From Casp-actino8 sp001510335 (lineage in GTDB: Bacteria; Actinomycetota; Acidimicrobiia; Acidimicrobiales; Ilumatobacteraceae), in assembly GCA_027729635.1 (NCBI GenBank), contig JAQCEM010000010.1:4009-68008 (forward strand): a stretch of 64,000 nt of DNA, in the 5' to 3' direction. Below, in pieces: positions 42,541-51,616 of this stretch (position 1 is the stretch's first letter; each line of letters starts with the position of its first letter). A program made the position numbers and the translations under genes. The notes under the pieces were generated by a model. The model was not told the DNA's origin, made no database searches, and saw nothing but the letters and a program-made list of their open reading frames with translations.

Positions 42541-43374
42541 GTGACCGATTCGCAGCAACCCGCATCCTTTGGCCCAGGTTCGATTTCGCGCCCTTCGCGC
42601 TTTCTGCCCTCAATGAAACCCGCGCCCGATCTGGTTGGACATCGGTATTTTCACGTTGTTGAATCAAAGGTCTGGATTCATGATGAGGCCGTCGAGACTG
42701 ACTATTCAACCCATTTCTTAGGAATGCTGGATGGACATGCTTGTTGGGGCGTCGATGTGCCTCGGGGAAACGACCCGTCAGATGGCGGAGCGCTTGATCT
42801 CTTTAGTTTGTTTGGACGTGCTCCCGAAGAAGATTGGCTAGTCGCCGGTCGAGCCGTTCAATTAGTTGAGTGGGCTCGCACGCATCGGTTCTGTGGTCGT
42901 TGCGGTGAAGCCACCGAGCCAGCCCGTGGTGAGCGCGCTATGCGTTGCCCAGCGTGTGGTCTCGTGAACTTCCCGCGACTTGCTCCAGCAATGATCACAT
43001 TGGTGACGCGCGGTGAACCTGGACCCGATCAAGAAGCATTGCTTGCGCAAGGCGTGCAATTTCGCGGACCGATGTATAGCTGCCTCGCTGGGTTTGTTGA
43101 GCCAGGTGAAACTCTTGAAGGTGCTGTTGTGCGCGAAGTCTTTGAAGAAGTTGGCGTGAATGTTGGGACCGTGAAGTACATGGGTAGTCAACCGTGGCCG
43201 TTCCCGCACAGTTTGATGTTGGGCTTTCGTGCCGAGTGGGTGAGTGGTGACATCGTGTGTGATCCCACCGAAATTTTGGACGCGAATTGGTATCGCAAAG
43301 ATGCCCTGCCAAATATTCCTCCTGGAATTTCGATTGCCCGCAAACTGATTGATGCTTGGCTCAACGAAGGTTAA
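42541..43374 (+). CDS. nudC: NAD+ diphosphatase / RNA-decapping NUDIX enzyme
   Basis: Hydrolyses NADH to NMNH and AMP and can remove NAD caps from RNA. The 277 residues have the NudC zinc ribbon (CGRCGEATEP and CPACGLVNFPRLAPA), the Nudix box (GFVEPGETLEGAVVREVFEE) and the NudC signature SQPWPFPHSLMLGF. GTG start. Divergent from the thiolase. Confidence 0.93.
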   Translation: MTDSQQPASFGPGSISRPSRFLPSMKPAPDLVGHRYFHVVESKVWIHDEAVETDYSTHFLGMLDGHACWGVDVPRGNDPSDGGALDLFSLFGRAPEEDWLVAGRAVQLVEWARTHRFCGRCGEATEPARGERAMRCPACGLVNFPRLAPAMITLVTRGEPGPDQEALLAQGVQFRGPMYSCLAGFVEPGETLEGAVVREVFEEVGVNVGTVKYMGSQPWPFPHSLMLGFRAEWVSGDIVCDPTEILDANWYRKDALPNIPPGISIARKLIDAWLNEG

Positions 43375-43412
43375 TGTGTAGAGCAATTAGCTTGTGATCA
43401 GGTTTGGGGGAC

Positions 43413-45455
43413 ATGATGAAGCAGTTGAGAAAAGTCGTTGGACTTTCGGCACTGGCAACTCTCGTAATTGTTGGTGTTTCGTGTAGCTCGGGTGATTCTG
43501 ATGGCTCAGAAAAAACCTCAGCCACGACTGCGGTGGTTGACTCAACGGTGGCTCCCGACTCAGAAGTGGATTCGGATTCGAGTCTGCTTGCAGGATCCGC
43601 GAGTGCCTCAGTGCTGCCGACGGTAAATGGTACGACTGATTATTTGTCAGAGGCTCCTGGTTGGAATGGAGCGACTCTTGACCCTAATGACATTGGCGTT
43701 TATGTGGAGTCATTTGATCAAGGTTCAGTTGATGTGGGCAATGGTTCGGATAATGCCAGTTGGGTACACGACGACATTCAAGCAACGGCGTTAGCCCTTG
43801 ACAATGATGGTGAACGCGCCATCGTGGTTGCCGTCGATGTGTACTTGATTATCTCCGGTGACAGTGATGAGATTGTGCGTCGGGCCAGGGAGCTACTGCC
43901 TGAAGATTGGCAGGAGGTCCCAATCTTGATTAACGCCACTCATAATCATCATGGCCCAGATTCGGTGTTTTCGATTAACGATGATTGGTATTCGCATATG
44001 GCTGATGTTGTCGCTGGGGTCGTTGTTGCGGCGGTTGCCGACCTTCGGCCGGCAACCGCAACAGCCATTTCTGGTGAGCATCGGTTTGGCATGAATGACA
44101 GTCGTGACCCGGTTGTGTTTGATCCACGCCTGAATGTTCTCAACTTAACAAGTTCTGTTGACCAGTCGGCGATTGCCACAGTTGTTCAGTGGAGCGCTCA
44201 TCCAGAGGTCACTCTTGGATGGAACCCACCTGATGTGCCCAATCTTGATGCCATTTGCTTGGAAAAAGGTTGGGATGCCGATTCATGTTCGGCCGAGGGT
44301 CGTTACCTCACCGCGGATTACCCAGGTGTCTTGCGTGAACGACTACAAGTAGCGGGATTTGGCGAGATTTTGTATCTCAATGGGGCGCTTGGTAATCAGG
44401 TGGGTCCAGGTGGATCTGACATATGGAATGTCACGACAGCCCATCCCATTGGTGACGGATGGAATGCACCGATGGGAGCCGAACCGGTAGCGGGCTGTGA
44501 GGATTTACGTTGTCGTAATTTGGCGCGTACTGAGGCCATTGGAGCTCAACTAGCGCAGGCTGTGACTGATTTGCTTGATCGGGCTGAAGCGATCACCATC
44601 AGCAAGGTTGCCTTTAAGACAGAATCTTTTTACACCAATCTGACCAACATCGGCTTCCGTTTGCTCATCGCCGACGGTGACTTGGCATGGCAGGATCCAG
44701 TGTTATTCGTTTGTGAGGAGGGCCTGCCAAAGACAGACGCGACCTGTGTGAGCGATAACCGAGAACTTGAGACTGATCCAGTATTGACACCTTTAACTGA
44801 TAGCGAAATACGAGTGGGGAATGTGTTAAAGACACGTATCTCATTCTTGGATCTTGGTTCAGTCGGCTTCATTTTTATGCCTGGTGAAATACCACCGGAA
44901 TTGGTCATCGGTTTACCGGAAGATTTTGATACGAATACAGCCAAGTATTATCTCGATGCTCCCGGTATTCACGCAGAAGGGGTTGACTACGAGTTTCCGG
45001 GCTACTTGACGTTATTGGTTGAGCGTGATGTGCTGTTTACGGTGGGTCTCGGAACTGAGGCACTTGGATACTGGGTTCCTGTGGCGGAGTACCGCTTGAA
45101 ATGTCTTGAGATCGCGCTACCAGTTGGCGTCACCTGCGCCGATCTGAATGCGCGCGGCATTATTGAATACCCTGATGCGGTCGGCGGGTTGACATGCAAA
45201 AAGATCACAGATGACGCAGCGGCTCTCGCTGCATACGGAGATGACGCAGCAGCAGTTGCTGCCGTTTGTCGCTACGGACAAGCGTTAGGTCGAGAGTTGG
45301 GTGAACCGGAGGGTCACTACGAAGAGACCAACGCTGCCGGCTGGGACCTCGTCGATGATATGTGGGATGCAGCGACCCGTTTGTTCGGCGCTCAGGGTTC
45401 TGGTCGAATCAACCCTGATAACCCTGGATACACAATTCAATATCCACCAAACTGA
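43413..45455 (+). CDS. Neutral/alkaline ceramidase-like lipoprotein
   Basis: A 680-residue exported protein. A lipobox (IVGVSCSSGDS) anchors it, and an acidic linker follows. The body matches neutral ceramidases: VYVESFDQG near the start, a metal block LINATHNHHGPDSV, a WSAHPEVTLGWNPP block and LYLNGALGNQVGP. Ceramidases split N-acyl sphingosine; bacterial relatives may act on other amides, so the substrate is open. GGGGG lies upstream of the tandem ATG at 43413/43416; I chose the first. Confidence 0.75.
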   Translation: MMKQLRKVVGLSALATLVIVGVSCSSGDSDGSEKTSATTAVVDSTVAPDSEVDSDSSLLAGSASASVLPTVNGTTDYLSEAPGWNGATLDPNDIGVYVESFDQGSVDVGNGSDNASWVHDDIQATALALDNDGERAIVVAVDVYLIISGDSDEIVRRARELLPEDWQEVPILINATHNHHGPDSVFSINDDWYSHMADVVAGVVVAAVADLRPATATAISGEHRFGMNDSRDPVVFDPRLNVLNLTSSVDQSAIATVVQWSAHPEVTLGWNPPDVPNLDAICLEKGWDADSCSAEGRYLTADYPGVLRERLQVAGFGEILYLNGALGNQVGPGGSDIWNVTTAHPIGDGWNAPMGAEPVAGCEDLRCRNLARTEAIGAQLAQAVTDLLDRAEAITISKVAFKTESFYTNLTNIGFRLLIADGDLAWQDPVLFVCEEGLPKTDATCVSDNRELETDPVLTPLTDSEIRVGNVLKTRISFLDLGSVGFIFMPGEIPPELVIGLPEDFDTNTAKYYLDAPGIHAEGVDYEFPGYLTLLVERDVLFTVGLGTEALGYWVPVAEYRLKCLEIALPVGVTCADLNARGIIEYPDAVGGLTCKKITDDAAALAAYGDDAAAVAAVCRYGQALGRELGEPEGHYEETNAAGWDLVDDMWDAATRLFGAQGSGRINPDNPGYTIQYPPN

Positions 45456-45476
45456 AAGATGAGACTGTCAACGACG

Positions 45477-45482
45477 TAGGGT
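45477..45482 (+). promoter_or_regulatory. -10 hexamer TAGGGT of a leaderless promoter (LLM gene at 45489)
   Basis: Six bases lie between it and the ATG. Confidence 0.6.
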
Positions 45483-45488
45483 TCGCCT

Positions 45489-46394
45489 ATGGCTTTCACA
45501 AAGAACTCACTTGGCAAATTAGGTATCTGGACCTTCCAGCTTGATATGCAGCCCATGAAAGAGGCGCAAAAGGTTGCGGCTCAAATTGAAGAACTGGGCT
45601 TTGGTGCGGTGTGGGTTCCAGAAGCCGTCGGTCGCGAACCATTCGCGTCATGCGGACTGTTGTTGTCGGCGACGGAAAAGCTCATCATGGCAACAGGCAT
45701 TGCTTCATTGCATGCTCGTTCGGCAATGACGATGGCGGCTGGTCAAAAAACATTGACCGAAGCTTTTCCCGATCGCTTCTTGTTAGGAATCGGCGTGAGT
45801 CATCAGCCAGCCGTTGAGGGATTTCATGGAGTGCCATATGGAAAGCCGTACTCAAACATGGTCGCGTACCTCGATGCGATGGATCGCAGTTTGTTCTTCG
45901 CGTCTAGTCCAACTGAACCGACCGCTCGTTGCCTCGCTGCGCTTGGTCCGAAGATGCTGAAGTTGTCGGCTGAGCGAACCTTGGGTGCGCATCCTTATTT
46001 CGTTCCGGTGGAACACACGCCAATCGCGCGTGCAGCTCTCGGGCCTGATGCATTGCTGGCGCCCGAACAAGCAGTCGTCTTCTCAACCAATGCCGAAGAG
46101 GCTCGCGCGGTTGCACGTGGCCACATGTCGACATACATGGGACTTCCGAACTACACCAACAACCTGCGTCGTTTGGGTTGGGGAGACGGAGACCTCAACA
46201 CCGCAAACGGTCCGTCAGACAAATTGGTTGACGCGATTGTTGCTTGGGGTTCCCTTGACGATATCCACGCACGCATTAAGGCCCATTTAGATGCTGGCGC
46301 CGACCATGTGAGCATTCAGGTGTTGTCGGCCAATCCGGCTGCTGTCACCATGAACGAATTCAAAGAACTCGCCAGTCTTATTCCGAGTCTCTGA
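45489..46394 (+). CDS. LLM-class F420-dependent oxidoreductase
   Basis: A 301-residue luciferase-like TIM barrel of the F420-linked type: GIWTFQLDMQPMKEAQKVAA, then IEELGFGAVWVPEAVGREPF, MATGIASLHARSAMTMA and a late GADHVSIQVLSANPA. The flavin is probably deazaflavin F420; the substrate is unknown. The stop codon lies within the first unit of a 14-bp tandem repeat. Confidence 0.85.
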   Translation: MAFTKNSLGKLGIWTFQLDMQPMKEAQKVAAQIEELGFGAVWVPEAVGREPFASCGLLLSATEKLIMATGIASLHARSAMTMAAGQKTLTEAFPDRFLLGIGVSHQPAVEGFHGVPYGKPYSNMVAYLDAMDRSLFFASSPTEPTARCLAALGPKMLKLSAERTLGAHPYFVPVEHTPIARAALGPDALLAPEQAVVFSTNAEEARAVARGHMSTYMGLPNYTNNLRRLGWGDGDLNTANGPSDKLVDAIVAWGSLDDIHARIKAHLDAGADHVSIQVLSANPAAVTMNEFKELASLIPSL

Positions 46395-46440
46395 TTCGGG
46401 GTCTCTGATTCGGGGTCTCTGATTCGGGGTCTCTGATTCG
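46387..46440. repeat. 14-bp tandem repeat, 3.9 copies
   Basis: GTCTCTGATTCGGG is repeated without change at 46387, 46401 and 46415, then 12 bases of a fourth copy at 46429. It fills the gap between the stop codons of the LLM gene (whose TGA is in copy 1) and the tetR gene. Confidence 0.95.
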
Positions 46441-46443
46441 TAA

Positions 46444-47076
46444 CTAGTGGCCAGTTAACGCGCCGTACAGCAAAGTAGCCAAGGTGTTGCGAATGGCATC
46501 ACGATTGGCACCGCGCTTGGCCATTTCGGGTTGAAACGCCAACAATCGTTCACACATCGCAACAACAGCTGCAGCCGTTGTGAACGGGTCAAGTGATTCG
46601 GGAAGCCGCTTGGAAGCGACTCCTTCTGAGACCATTGCTTGTAGCGCATCCATCACGAGCAAGTTGGCTTCGGTGCGTACGGCTCGGAAGTGACGGTTAC
46701 CTTCTTCGGCCTTTAAGTTGCGGGCACGAAGCACTGCATGGTGGTTGTCCCAGAAGGCCATGTAGGCATCAACAAATTGACCAGCCCGCTCAAGTCCATC
46801 TGGTGCATTCCAACCTGGTTGCAGCAATGCAACTAATGGTTTTTCGTCGTCGGTTGCTTCTTTGGCAAGTTCAAGAATGGCCTCATCAACATCATTGAAG
46901 TACTGATAAAAAGTTGCCGGTGAAGAACCGATGTCGCGCGATATATCGACAACGCGCAGATCAAGAATTCCTTGTTCATCCAGCAACTTTGCTGTTGCAT
47001 CAAGGAGTTTTCGGCGAGTTACTAAAGCACGAGATCCGATGACTCGACCGTCGGCGGCAAATACATCATCACTCAT
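46444..47076 (-). CDS. TetR family regulator, candidate repressor of the catabolic cluster
   Basis: A 210-residue TetR protein. N-terminal helix-turn-helix: RRKLLDATAKLLDEQGILDL, then VVDISRDIGSSPATFYQYF; the all-helical ligand domain follows. Its ATG overlaps the stop of the upstream SDR (TGATG), and it is the last gene of the leftward operon ADH-FadD-SDR-SDR-tetR. That operon has the first of four identical-type palindromes in its promoter. Autoregulation and control of the other three sites are inferred. An acyl-CoA ligand would be in keeping with the genes. Confidence 0.85.
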   Translation of the reverse strand: MSDDVFAADGRVIGSRALVTRRKLLDATAKLLDEQGILDLRVVDISRDIGSSPATFYQYFNDVDEAILELAKEATDDEKPLVALLQPGWNAPDGLERAGQFVDAYMAFWDNHHAVLRARNLKAEEGNRHFRAVRTEANLLVMDALQAMVSEGVASKRLPESLDPFTTAAAVVAMCERLLAFQPEMAKRGANRDAIRNTLATLLYGALTGH

Positions 47077-47978
47077 CAGTTAGCACCGTACACGGGTGCG
47101 GGCTTCGGTGCCTCGCGAATGAGGTCGGCAACAACTGCACCAATCTCGGCAGGTTCGTAACGCGCACCCTTATTGAAGGGTGCGCCATGTTGCCAGCCAT
47201 CGGCAACAGAAAGTTCGCCGCCGACTGTTTCAAACATGCGTCCTGAGATTTCACATGCTGATGAACCTAGCCACACAACGACTGGGCTCACATTGGCAGG
47301 GTCCATGGCATCGAAGCCAGACTCGGGCTTCTTCATCATGTCAGCAAACGCTTCTTCAGTCATTCGGCTACGTGCTGATGGCGCAATGCCGTTGATCTTC
47401 ACGCCGTAACGATCAAGTTCGGCGGCAGCCACGATGGTGAACGAAGCGATACCGGCTTTGGCTGCTGAATAGTTGGCTTGTGACACGCTGCCGAAGAGTC
47501 CCGCGCCAGACGATGTGGTGACAACACGGGCATCAATCGGTGTGCCGGCCTTGCTCATGGCTCGCCAATAGTCAACTGCCTGGCGCACTGGACAGAACAT
47601 GCCGCGTAAGTGAACCTTCATCACGGCGTCCCATTCATCGACTGACATGTTCACAATCATGCGGTCGCGCACAATGCCAGCGTTACACACCAAGGTGTCG
47701 AGATGACCGAATGTGTCAATGGCTTGCTTGATCATGCGACCAGCACCATCCCAATCACTCACATCGTCGTCATTGACGATTGCATCGCCGCCGAGACTTT
47801 TGATTTCGGCAACAACCTCGGCAGCAGGGGTGAGATCGTGTCCTTCGCCAGTGAGCGAAGCACCAACGTCGTTCACGACAACCTTGGCTCCTTCAGCAGC
47901 GAAAGCTAAAGCATGAGCACGACCAAGACCGCGTCCAGCTCCAGTGATGATGACGACCCGTCCGTCGCAGATTCCCAT
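47076..47978 (-). CDS. Short-chain dehydrogenase, MFE/FabG-like
   Basis: A 300-residue SDR of the type seen in peroxisomal multifunctional enzyme (17beta-HSD4) and actinobacterial lipid or steroid clusters. TGAGRGLGRAHALAFAAEGA, an insert VGASLTGEGHDLTPAAEVVA, NAGIVRDRMI, the Ser region TTSSGAGLFGS and YSAAKAGI. Probably oxidises a 3-hydroxyacyl-CoA. Fourth of five genes in the ADH-tetR operon. Confidence 0.88.
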   Translation of the reverse strand: MGICDGRVVIITGAGRGLGRAHALAFAAEGAKVVVNDVGASLTGEGHDLTPAAEVVAEIKSLGGDAIVNDDDVSDWDGAGRMIKQAIDTFGHLDTLVCNAGIVRDRMIVNMSVDEWDAVMKVHLRGMFCPVRQAVDYWRAMSKAGTPIDARVVTTSSGAGLFGSVSQANYSAAKAGIASFTIVAAAELDRYGVKINGIAPSARSRMTEEAFADMMKKPESGFDAMDPANVSPVVVWLGSSACEISGRMFETVGGELSVADGWQHGAPFNKGARYEPAEIGAVVADLIREAPKPAPVYGAN

Positions 47979-47990
47979 GATGTACTTCTT

Positions 47991-48827
47991 TCAGCAGGTA
48001 ATGCCGCCGTCGATGACGACAATTGAGCCCGTCATGTAGCGACCTTCGTTAGATGCGATAAATGCAAAGAGATTGGCCATCTCATCGGGTTCGGCCTGAT
48101 CCATAGGAGTCATGATCTTTCCCATGAGCTTGTAGTCGGCATCGGCGGGAAGGCTCATGAATGAGTTAACGATGTTGGTATTCGTTCCACCTGGTGCAAT
48201 GGCATTAACGCGTACGCCTTTGCCGCGGTATTCATAGGCAAGCGCACGAGTGAGGTTGACGACTCCACCTTTGCTTGCACAATACGCAGCGCTCCAAGGC
48301 GCACCCATCAAGCCTGAGGTTGATGCAGTGTTCACAATGACTCCATCGTGACCAGTCTTGGCATATGTGTCAAGAAGATGGGGAAGCGCGTAGCGCGCCA
48401 CATAGAAAGTGCCATTGAGGTTGACCGACACGATGCGATCAAACCACTCGGGAGTTTCTTCGTGGCTGTTTGCGAAGTGTCCGATGCCAGCAATGTTGCA
48501 CACGATGTCGAGACCACCGAGTGCCTTGGCGGCTTTGTTGAGAACCTTCTCAACATCGACTGCCTTGGTGACATCAAGGTCGTAGGCGGTAGCGGTGCCG
48601 CCGGCCTTCTTGATTTCAGCAGCTGTCTCTTTGGCCCCGCGAAGATCGGCCAGTGCAAGTTGGGCACCTTCGGCTGCGAAACGAAGAGCAGTCGCGCGAC
48701 CAATGCCAGATCCTGCACCAGTAATGAAAATACGCTGACCCTTTAGGCGCTTATATGTCGGCGCAGGCTTGAGGGCGGCCTTCTTGGTCGGTGCCTTTTT
48801 TGCAGTTGCTTTCTTCGCGGTACTCAT
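47991..48827 (-). CDS. Short-chain dehydrogenase with lysine-rich N-terminal tail
   Basis: A 278-residue SDR with TGAGSGIGRATALRFAAEGA, NIAGIGHFAN, NTASTSGLMG and YCASKGGVV. The first 28 residues are a Lys/Ala/Pro tail (KKATAKKAPTKKAALKPAP) like those on histone H1-type bacterial proteins and unusual for an SDR. The ATG is fixed by a 4-base overlap with the FadD stop (ATGA), so the tail is truly encoded in this frame. Probably another hydroxyl-oxidising step. Confidence 0.87.
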   Translation of the reverse strand: MSTAKKATAKKAPTKKAALKPAPTYKRLKGQRIFITGAGSGIGRATALRFAAEGAQLALADLRGAKETAAEIKKAGGTATAYDLDVTKAVDVEKVLNKAAKALGGLDIVCNIAGIGHFANSHEETPEWFDRIVSVNLNGTFYVARYALPHLLDTYAKTGHDGVIVNTASTSGLMGAPWSAAYCASKGGVVNLTRALAYEYRGKGVRVNAIAPGGTNTNIVNSFMSLPADADYKLMGKIMTPMDQAEPDEMANLFAFIASNEGRYMTGSIVVIDGGITC

Positions 48828-50386
48828 GATGCTCCTCCGTAGGTAGCTCGTAGATCTTTCTTGAGAACTTTTCCGCTGGGGTTGCGCGGAAGTGCGGCAA
48901 CAATTTCGAGTTGTTCAGGAATCTTGTGTACCGAAAGTTGTTGAGTCTTGAGAAAACTCACCATCTCGTCAAATGAAATTGTTGAATCTGCTTTGCACAC
49001 GACAACCGCGCACGCGCGTTCGCCGCTGTTCTTATCGGGCAAACCGATTACTGCAGCATCGGCAATTGCCGGATGAGCGAACAGCAGGTCTTCAATTTCT
49101 TTGGCTGAAATGTTCTCGCCCTTGCGGATGATGATGTCTTTTAAGCGACCAGTGATTGAGACGAATCCTTTAGCATCAATGACTCCGAGGTCGCCGGTCC
49201 TGAACCAGCCATCTTCGTCAAATGCATCGGCGTCAAGAGATGAATCTAAATAACCCTGACACACCTGGCGACCTTTAACGCGTAGTTCGCCTTCTTCGCC
49301 TGGAGCACAAACGCGACCATCAATGACGGTGCGCAGGGTGACACCAGGACACGGCCGACCATCGGTAAGAGCTTTCTTTTCATCAGGATCGTCAACGTGA
49401 ATCATGGTGTTGATGGGTGCTTCAGTGAGACCCCACCCGCCAATCAGCGGAGCACCAAATGCTTCCATCATTTCTGCGTTCAAGGTTTTTGGCTTAGGGG
49501 CACCGCCACCGTTAAAGATGCGGACATTGGGCAGTAGTCGTTCACCAACTGGTAGTTGACGTTGAGCGTTGAGGTAGGTCAACCAGAAAACAGTTCCGGC
49601 GCCGGCGCACGTTACGCCATTTTCTCCCAACCACTTCGGTGTGTTTGCTGGATCAAAAGTTTCAACCATCAACAATTCAACGCCAGTTTGCATGGCATTG
49701 AAGAGCCACACCAGTCCACCGACGTGAGTGATAGGGAAGACCACCGCTGCTTTGTCGCTGGGTCCAACCTCCATGCTCCATTGCATTCCGTCATTTGCCG
49801 CCGACATGCTGTTGTCACTGTGTTTGGCGCCTTTGGGATCGGCGGTTGTTCCTGACGAATAAAAGAGCCAGCGAATTGCATCGAGGTCGGCTCGATATGT
49901 GGGTAAACCAATTGCGTCAGGGTCAGCCTCGGGTAGGTCGGGGTCAACCACGATGATCTCTACGTCTTGATCAAGTGTTGCGACCACTTCTTGAGCCATC
50001 GTCAAGTAATCAAAGCCACGGAAGACGTGCGGGACAATCAAAACCTTGCAGGTTGACTGCGTCGTGATGAACGTAACTTCACGATTGCGATAGATCGGCA
50101 AGATTGGGTTTTGAATGGCGCCCATACGGGACAATGCGCCAGTAAGAACGAGCGATTCAAAACGTGAAGGAAGCACCCATGAAACATTGGTGTTTTCGAT
50201 GATTCCTTTTTGCGAAAGACCAGCGGCGACACGTTCGCACCAATTCTTGTATTCGCCGTACGTCATCGTGCGACCACTTTCGTCGAGTGCCATACGCTTG
50301 TCGGGTGTTACTAAGGCACGCTCTGAGATCAGTTGCCAGAGAGTCTTGCCCTCTGTCTCAATTGTGCCGGCAATATGCGAAGTCAT
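48824..50386 (-). CDS. Acyl-CoA synthetase (FadD-like)
   Basis: A 520-residue ANL-family ligase that joins CoA to a carboxylic acid through an acyl-AMP. Marks: LFYSSGTTADPKGAKHSD (P-loop), GGWGLTEAPINT, DGWFRTGDLGVID and the C-terminal Lys in NPSGKVLKKDLR. The substrate is not readable. Second gene of the ADH operon, coupled to the SDR by ATGA. Confidence 0.9.
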   Translation of the reverse strand: MTSHIAGTIETEGKTLWQLISERALVTPDKRMALDESGRTMTYGEYKNWCERVAAGLSQKGIIENTNVSWVLPSRFESLVLTGALSRMGAIQNPILPIYRNREVTFITTQSTCKVLIVPHVFRGFDYLTMAQEVVATLDQDVEIIVVDPDLPEADPDAIGLPTYRADLDAIRWLFYSSGTTADPKGAKHSDNSMSAANDGMQWSMEVGPSDKAAVVFPITHVGGLVWLFNAMQTGVELLMVETFDPANTPKWLGENGVTCAGAGTVFWLTYLNAQRQLPVGERLLPNVRIFNGGGAPKPKTLNAEMMEAFGAPLIGGWGLTEAPINTMIHVDDPDEKKALTDGRPCPGVTLRTVIDGRVCAPGEEGELRVKGRQVCQGYLDSSLDADAFDEDGWFRTGDLGVIDAKGFVSITGRLKDIIIRKGENISAKEIEDLLFAHPAIADAAVIGLPDKNSGERACAVVVCKADSTISFDEMVSFLKTQQLSVHKIPEQLEIVAALPRNPSGKVLKKDLRATYGGAS

Positions 50387-50404
50387 TGTTGTGATTTCCG
50401 ATTT

Positions 50405-51508
50405 CTAGAAAGTGATGACAGCGCGAGCAACGTTGCCGCTCTCGAGCCCATGAACGGCGTCTTCCCAATTGGCAAGGGGAAAAGTTGCGCTCACGAGTTC
50501 GTCAAGCAACACTTCGCCGCGGCGGTACAGATCGATGATGTACGGAATGTCGCGTTGTGGACTAATGGTTCCGTAACGACAGCCGATGATGCCACGATCA
50601 ACTTGTGTCAGACGCGTGTACAGACCAGAGAATTCTGCGGTCTGACTAGTAACGCCGATGACGACAACGGTGCCTTCCCAATCGAGGCATTCAAGAGCAT
50701 TGCGAGTTACTGCCGGATGAGCGACACAATCGAAAGCCCAGTTCACTCCGCCGGCATTGAACGGTCCGCGGGGCATTGACTCGTTAAAGGGCATGATGGC
50801 ACCGACTTCGGCGATGACGTCGGCGGTACGGCCATCTAAGAAGTGGGTCGCGCCAAACTGACGTGCGAGTGCTTCTTTTTCTGGAACGGTGTCAACCGCG
50901 ATGATGGTGGTGGCGCCTTGTACCTTGAGTGCTTGGATGACGTTGAGTCCGACTCCACCAACACCAAACACAAGTGCCGACTGTCCACGCTTGACATTGG
51001 CACGATTGAAAACCGCACCCATTCCGGTGACGACACCGCAACCAACAAGTGCAGCCGACGTGAGCGGAACATCTTTCGGAATCTTGACGCACTGCACATC
51101 ACGTACGAGGGTTTTTTCAGCAAACGCACTGGTGGCAGCGAAGTTGTAAATGGGATCACCATTCAATGTGAATGGTTGACTCCAGTTACCAAGAGTTGCT
51201 CGACACGCCGTTGGTCGACCGTCCATGCAGTATTGACAAAATCCGCAGGCAGCAAGCGTAGCGATGATGACGTGGTCGCCGGGTTGAACATGGGTGACGG
51301 CATTGCCAACTTCGGCAACGACTCCGGCAGCCTCGTGGCCACACACGCCAGGAGAAGGAACGGGGTACATGCCGCTCATATATGAGATGTCGCTGTGGCA
51401 CAGGCCGGCGGCTGCTACCTGAACCACGACTTCTCGTGGGCCAGGAGCGCGAAGTGTGAGTCCGTCGACTAGTTCGGTTGTGGTCCCGTTGTAAACGATG
51501 CCCTTCAT
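50405..51508 (-). CDS. Zinc-dependent alcohol dehydrogenase, class III-like
   Basis: A 367-residue MDR enzyme. Catalytic zinc: GLCHSDISYM (Cys), GHEAAGVV (His, Glu) and VGCGVVTGMGAV (Cys). The structural zinc loop CGFCQYCMDGRPTAC is complete. NAD site VFGVGGVGLNVIQA. It may oxidise the alcohol before FadD activates the acid. GAGGGGG stands before the ATG at 51508, and a -10 TAGAGT is at 51540-51535, so this gene has a 5' leader. First gene of the operon. Confidence 0.9.
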   Translation of the reverse strand: MKGIVYNGTTTELVDGLTLRAPGPREVVVQVAAAGLCHSDISYMSGMYPVPSPGVCGHEAAGVVAEVGNAVTHVQPGDHVIIATLAACGFCQYCMDGRPTACRATLGNWSQPFTLNGDPIYNFAATSAFAEKTLVRDVQCVKIPKDVPLTSAALVGCGVVTGMGAVFNRANVKRGQSALVFGVGGVGLNVIQALKVQGATTIIAVDTVPEKEALARQFGATHFLDGRTADVIAEVGAIMPFNESMPRGPFNAGGVNWAFDCVAHPAVTRNALECLDWEGTVVVIGVTSQTAEFSGLYTRLTQVDRGIIGCRYGTISPQRDIPYIIDLYRRGEVLLDELVSATFPLANWEDAVHGLESGNVARAVITF

Positions 51509-51558
51509 GGATTTCCCCCTCAAACAGTGAAAGAACTCTAGTGCAGCGGCCTCGAAAA

Positions 51559-51575
51559 TCTGACGGCGAGTCAGA
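51559..51575. promoter_or_regulatory. Operator 1: TCTGAC-N5-GTCAGA between ADH operon and TauD
   Basis: TCTGAC GGCGA GTCAGA. It begins 18 bases upstream of the ADH-operon -10 (51540-51535), over the -35 place, so a bound protein would block that operon, which ends with the TetR gene. It is at about -58 to -42 for the TauD gene. Confidence 0.75.
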
Positions 51576-51604
51576 AAGGTCTTTCAATGGTGCCCGAACC
51601 GTTG

Positions 51605-51610
51605 TACGGT
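51605..51610 (+). promoter_or_regulatory. -10 hexamer TACGGT of a leaderless promoter (TauD gene)
   Basis: Six bases lie between it and the ATG at 51617, which decides that start over an ATG at 51587. Confidence 0.55.
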
Positions 51611-51616
51611 GCGCCT

